A stretch of DNA of 64,000 bases, from NCBI RefSeq assembly GCF_047675955.1, contig NC_132915.1, positions 17,220,266-17,284,265 on the forward strand, read 5' to 3'. Below are positions 59,734-64,000 of this stretch, piece after piece. Both the position numbers and the translations under genes were made by a program. This DNA is from Chlorocebus sabaeus. Lineage: Eukaryota; Chordata; Mammalia; Primates; Cercopithecidae. The notes beneath the pieces are model-generated. The model saw only the letters and a program-made list of their open reading frames with translations, was not told the DNA's origin and did no database searches. How positions within the stretch are numbered: position 1 is the first letter of the stretch; every line of letters begins with the position of its first letter.

Positions 59734-61537
59734 AAAAGAAAAAAAGAAGATCAGGCAATAGAAATAAATAAAGGACATCCAAATAGTCAAACTGTTTGCA
59801 AACAACATGAAACTATATCTAGAAAACCCCATAGTCTCAGCCCAATAGCTCCTTCAGCTGACAAACAACTTCAGCAAAGTTTCAGGAAAGAAAATCAATG
59901 TACAAAAATAACTAGCATTCCTATATACATACAACAGTCAAGCTGACAACCAAGTCCGAAATGCAATCCCATTCAGAATTACCACAGAAAAATAAAATAT
60001 CTAGGAATACAGCTAACCAGAGGTGAAAGATATCTACAATGAAAACTACAAAGAAATCAGAGATGACACAAACAAATGCAAAAATATTCCATGCTTATGG
60101 GTAGAAAGAATTAATATAATTAAAATGGCCATACTGTCCAAAGCAATTTATACATTCAGTGCTATTCCCATCAAACTACCAATGACATTCCTCACAGAAC
60201 TAGGAAAAACTATTTTAAAATTCATATGGAACAAAAACAGAGTCTGAATAGCTGAGATGATTCTAATAAAAAAGAACAAAGCTAGAGGCATTATGCTATC
60301 TAACTTCAAACTGTACTACAGGGCTGCAGTAACCAAAACAGCATGGTACTGGTACAAAAACAGACACATAGACCAATGGAACAGAATGCAGAGCCCCAAA
60401 ATAAGGCCTCACACTGACAATCATGTGATCTTTGACACAGATGACAAAAACAAGCAAAGGGGAAAGTACTCCCTATTCAATAAATGGTGCTGGGATAACT
60501 GGCTAGCCATATGCAGAAGATGGAAACTGGATCCCTTCCTTACACCACATACAAAAAGAAATTCAAGATGGAATAAAGACTTCAATGTAAAACTCAAAAC
60601 TATGAAAACCCTGGAAGACAACCTAGGCAATACCATTGCAGATATAGAAGTGGGCAAAGATGTCATGACGATGATGCCAAAAGCAATTGCAACAAAAGCA
60701 AAAGTTGACAGATGGGATTTAACTAAAGAGCTTTTGCTCAGCAAAAGAAACTATCAACAAAGTAAATACACAACCTACAGAGTGAGAGAAAATATTTGCA
60801 AACTATGCATTCAACAAAACTCTAATATCTAGCATTTATAAGAAACTTAAGCAAATTTACAAGAGAAAAAAACATTTAAAAATGGGCAAAGGACATGAAC
60901 AAACACTTTGCAAAGGAAGACACACATGCAGCCAACAATTGTATGAAAAAAAGCTCAATATCATTGATAATTAGTGAAATGCAAATCAAAACCACAATGA
61001 GATAACATCTCATACCAGTCAGAATGGCTACTATTAAAAAGTCAAAAAATAACTCACCACAAGATTGTGGTATTATAAAAAACTCAAAAAAAAAAAAAGC
61101 ATTTGGTGAGGTTGTGGAGAAAATGGGAACACTTACATACTGTTAGTGTGAGTGTAAATTAGTTTAACCATTGTGGAAAGCAGTGTGGTGCTTCCTCAGA
61201 GAGCTAAAAACAATACTATCATTCAACCCAGCAATCCCATTACTGGGCATACATCTCAAGGAATATAAATCATTCTACTATAAAGACACATGCATGTATA
61301 TGTTCACTGCAGCACTATTCACAATAGCAAAGACATGGAATCAACCCAAATGCCCATCAACGGTAGACTGAATAAAGAAAATGTGGTGTATATGTACCAT
61401 GGAGTACAATGAAGTCACAAAAAGATTGAGATCACATCCTCTGCAGGAGCATAGATGGAGCTGGAGGCCATTATCCTTAGCCAATGCAGGAACAAAAAGC
61501 CAAATACCACATATTCTTACTTATAAGTGGGAAGTAA
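57395..61537 (+). pseudogene. L1 ORF2, broken, reverse-transcriptase motif lost
   Basis: Relic of the L1 endonuclease and reverse transcriptase. Surviving frames in order: 57916-58197 (late endonuclease domain), 58994-59326 (reverse transcriptase, with SIDAEKAFNIIQHPF close to the L1 block SIDAEKAFDKIQ), then the AluS insertion, 60023-60247 and 60257-60832 (after the catalytic core), 61171-61371 and 61381-61593 (C-terminal end). The catalytic FADD block reads F-A-N-N at 59795-59806, so both aspartates are lost. The ORF2 start codon is also degraded (ctggtaacagatcc where L1 has an ATG). Confidence 0.92.
59421..59750 (+). mobile_element. AluS, sense, nested in L1 ORF2
   Basis: Full-length Alu from gggccatgtgtggtgcctca through agaccagcctgaccaacatg to the A-rich tail with G interruptions. 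The ORF2 text aagtcct before it and atcaggcaatagaaataaat after it are collinear in L1. Minus-strand frames 59307-59519 and 59579-59832 are Alu antisense and its poly-T. Confidence 0.95.
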
Positions 61538-62151
61538 ATTATGAGAACACATGGACACATAGAGAGGAACAACAGACACTGGGGCCTACCTGAGTGTGAA
61601 GAGTGGAAGGAGGGTGAGGATGAGGAAAAAAAACTAATGTGTATTAGGCTTAACATCTGGGTGCTGAAATAATCTGTCCCACAAACTCCTATGACATGAG
61701 TTTACTTCTATAAAAAACCTACAAATGTCCCCATAAGCTTGAAATAAAAGTTTAAAAACTTTTTTAGCTCTAATCCTCATTCCTGAAGTATTCCAGGTGC
61801 AGCTTTTGCTAAATGAACATTAATGTTCACTTGCATTTAAAATTATCATTTCAGATTTCATTTCTACATATTTATGGTAAGACAACTTTTTGATTTGGCT
61901 CAAATAACTCTGTTGGCAAACAAGAACATGTATACTGTCTTGGTTGTCTTTATTGGGCTTAGGATAATCAAACCCTCCAATACGACATCATTCTGCAAAA
62001 TTATTATTTGAAAATATAAGTATTCCTTTTTATTTATGCTGACTTTCCTAGTGCTAGAATCTGCTCAGCTCAAATTTTGACCTTCTTTAAGCATCTGACT
62101 TTATTTCTGCTTACCTTGTCTGACAACAACATTTCAGAGATGAAGAATATT

Positions 62152-62172
62152 AAAAAAAAAAAAAAAAAAAAA
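62152..62172. repeat. Poly-A tract (21 A)
   Basis: A homopolymer run followed by a purine-rich stretch; no SINE body precedes it. Confidence 0.9.
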
Positions 62173-62672
62173 GAGGAAGAGAGGAGAAATTACTAACGAC
62201 ACAAGAAATTCTAGATGAAATTAATGACAAGCAGCTTGTGGTTTTCTCAGAAGCTAAATGCACTTTATTATCTAATTAAGGCATCATCTGGGTAAGAGAA
62301 TGACAGCAATATTCCATTTTACTACTAAGGGAATAAATTGAATTTGCATCAATATAAACATTAAAATGAGAATCTGAAGAAAAATAGTACAGTTTAAAAG
62401 AAAATCTTTACAGCTGGGATGCAGCAGTTCTAAATTTAAAAATTCATAAATCTGCAAAAAATTAATAGTGTGGCAGTAAACATTTAATATGCAGAGGCCC
62501 TTCTTCTATCTTATGTAAAATAGAAACAATAATCCTTTTACATTTATTTTGCATTGCTCCCCAGAACTATTGTAATGTTAAAATAGTACATGTGAAAATA
62601 AATGGAAGAGGAGGTATTATTAAATTAATGTACTGCATGCTCTGTGAATCAATCTCTCTCTGTATCTTTTTC

Positions 62673-62674
62673 AA

Positions 62675-62712
<38 letters not shown>

Positions 62713-62722
62713 TCACACACAC
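62673..62722. repeat. (TC)n(AC)n compound microsatellite
   Basis: About twenty TC units with one TG break, then AC units. Confidence 0.95.
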
Positions 62723-62849
62723 GATCATGACACTTCCAATAAGGCATAACATTTCAATACTAACTCCCTGTGCCTATTTTTGTTTATTTCATTTGCTAAT
62801 TTTTCTACATCAAAGTTTCTGAAATTGTTCCATAGATCCTGTAAGATGA

Positions 62850-63147
62850 TGCTGCCCAACTTCTCAAAATTTCCAATCATAGTGGAAGGCAAAGGGGGAC
62901 AAGGCACATCACATGGCCTGAACAACAGCAAGAGAGAGAGAGAGGGGGGAGGTACCACACACTTTTAAACAACCAGATCTCATGAGAACTCACTCACTGT
63001 CACAAGAACAGCACCACAGGAAAAGTGTTAAACCATTCATGAGAATCTACTCCCATGATCCAATTACCTTTCACCAGGCCTCACCGACAACAATGGGGAT
63101 TACAATTCAGCATGATGTTTGGTGAGGACACAGACCCAAACTATATC
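62850..63147 (-). mobile_element. MST-type MaLR LTR, antisense
   Basis: Plus text is the complement of an MST/MLT1A-like LTR: tttccaatcatagtggaagg, accagatctcatgagaactc, cccatgatccaattaccttt, and ends gaggacacagacccaaacta then tatc. The part matching the LTR's 3' end is truncated. A GA run interrupts it at 62930-62948. Confidence 0.85.
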
Positions 63148-63513
63148 GAGGCTTTTGTTGAAAAGTTAATAAAAATAGTAGTAAACCATGTACTTCTCTT
63201 AAAGCTTTATAAAGCATATTAGCATATTAAAGGCTTTGAGGAGTCCTACAGCAGAGAAAGTGATTTAATTTTGCTTGTCCCGGGGAATTTCCAAAGTTAT
63301 TTGACTTTGCAACATAAATTTTTATATTTCTTAGCAACAAATATTTTTCTATTTTGCTATTTGGTAAGATCTCATGAAACATGAAAGTATTAGGGTTCCA
63401 CAGAATAGTTTAGGAAACAATTCTCTACATTATTTCTATCATTCTCTCTTATTATTATCTCTATCTCTTTCACATACACACACACACACACGGTTGTTAT
63501 TTTTCCTGTAGAA
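63148..63513. other. AT-rich DNA with a CA run
   Basis: A (CA)n run of about ten units is at 63471-63491; otherwise nothing recognised. Confidence 0.6.
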
Positions 63514-63789
63514 CTGCACTGTCCAATACAATGGCCACCGATCTCTAGAAATATGTCTATTCCAAATTGAAATGTACTGTTAGTATAAACTGTACATCAG
63601 ATTTTGAACAGCTGTCAAAAATTGAAAATATCTCAATAATTTTATGTTGAAATAGTATTGTAGATGTACTAAATTATGTAATATATGTAATTAAAATTAA
63701 TTTACCCTTTTTTCTCATATAAAATTTATAATAACATAAGTGACTACACTTGCTGCTCATTATCTTTTTATTTCTATTGGACAGCATTG
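63514..63789 (-). mobile_element. MER58-like hAT-Charlie element, near complete
   Basis: Terminal inverted repeats ctgcactgtccaata and ctattggacagcattg bound a 276 bp element. The interior follows MER58 in complement: ccaaattgaaatgtactgtt, gtacatcagattttgaacag, aaaatatctcaataatttta and aattaaaattaatttaccct. Non-autonomous, with no coding capacity. The 8-base flanks do not match. Confidence 0.8.
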
Positions 63790-63950
63790 ATATAAAGTGT
63801 TAGAAAGTTAGAAAATACCAACAAAAATATAAAGAAGAAAACTATCACTTATAATACTATCACCTAACAACACTTGTTTTGAACCTTTCAGTGCATTTTC
63901 TGGGAGTTATTTTTCTATGCATATCTTATCAGAATTTGGATCACAATATG

Positions 63951-63976
63951 GATAGATAGATACATAGATAGTTAGC
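63951..63976. repeat. GATA-type microsatellite
   Basis: Four or five GATA/CATA units near the window end, within otherwise unrecognised DNA at 63790-64000. Confidence 0.85.
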
Positions 63977-64000
63977 TAATACAGATATAGACAGAAATCC

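Larger units (their letters stand above)
54131..61759 (+). mobile_element. Near full-length primate L1 (L1PA/L1PB)
   Basis: Begins at the L1 5' terminus gaggctggccaacatggctg and ends at the L1 3' UTR (taatgtgtattaggcttaac, gcttgaaataaaagtttaaa). Without the nested AluS it is about 7.3 kb, longer than modern 6 kb L1s because of a 2.2 kb 5' UTR. Order is 5' UTR, ORF1 remnant, ORF2 remnant, 3' UTR. Both frames are broken, so it is retrotransposition-dead. I found no clear target duplication at the ends. Confidence 0.93.
61760..62849. other. AT-rich unique DNA
   Basis: No repeat family recognised apart from the homopolymer and microsatellite listed separately. Frames at 62567-62752 and 62592-62822 read through the CT/CA microsatellite and are artefacts. 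Confidence 0.5.

Noticed and set aside
59579..59832. Minus frames with long phenylalanine runs
   Set aside because: They read the AluS A-rich tail in reverse.
60257..60832. 191-codon plus frame, longest in the window
   Set aside because: It is the C-terminal part of L1 ORF2 in a broken element, not a host gene.
1..64000. CRISPR arrays, bacterial operons, terminators or riboswitches
   Set aside because: The sequence is primate nuclear DNA; the direct repeats seen are microsatellites and local duplications.

Overview
This window is primate nuclear DNA, AT-rich and intergenic in character. I found no intact protein-coding gene, no recognisable exon series, no tRNA, rRNA or snRNA gene and no CRISPR array. 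Every long open frame is either a chance frame in AT-rich DNA or a relic of a transposable element. The primate call rests on several Alu copies (J, S and Y types), primate-specific L1 copies, MADE1 and MaLR LTRs. The AluY at 22772-23081 carries sequence variants typical of Old World monkey AluY subfamilies and not of human AluY, so a cercopithecid (macaque, baboon, guenon or similar) is the best guess.

Layout. 1-5 kb: mostly anonymous DNA, plus an L2 relic (3530-4525) carrying a MADE1 remnant and a compound microsatellite. 5.0-6.6 kb: an old L1 whose 5' half is inverted (twin-priming structure), with a complete Tigger-like DNA transposon nested in it. 7-9.8 kb: a MIR and long unique DNA with an RFX-type X-box-like palindrome. 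9.8-14.1 kb: a diverged inverted repeat (arms about 0.4 kb, spacer about 3.5 kb) enclosing L1 and L2 fragments and a local 73-75 bp hairpin. 14.1-16.3 kb: anonymous. 16.3-23.3 kb: a stack of nested insertions in one old L1, namely an unclassified 2.2 kb C-rich block, a MaLR LTR, an MST/THE1-like LTR, a 2.1 kb antisense primate L1 and the young AluY. 23-29 kb: unique DNA, an LTR-like block, an AluJ, a TTCC microsatellite and an L2. 28.6-29.7 kb: a 327 bp tandem duplication running into an ERVL-type LTR. 29.7-32.1 kb: very degraded L1. 32-54 kb: mostly unique DNA with scattered Alu, L1, L2, MIR, hAT and LTR remnants, and a repeat-free TAAT-rich block at 47.26-47.70 kb that looks like a candidate conserved element. 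54.1-61.8 kb: a nearly full-length primate L1 with a long 5' UTR made of diverged tandem units of about 280 bp, broken ORF1 and ORF2, and an AluS inserted in ORF2. 61.8-64 kb: an MST LTR, microsatellites and a complete MER58-like hAT element.

There is no gene network to describe. The content is a record of repeat insertion, nesting, inversion and duplication. Repeat family names are from recognition of consensus sequences, not from a search; element edges are approximate to about 10-50 bases for the old ones. I saw no convincing new biological system. The least explained pieces are the 17.43-19.63 kb block, the 4.3 kb inverted-repeat locus and the 47.3-47.7 kb candidate element.
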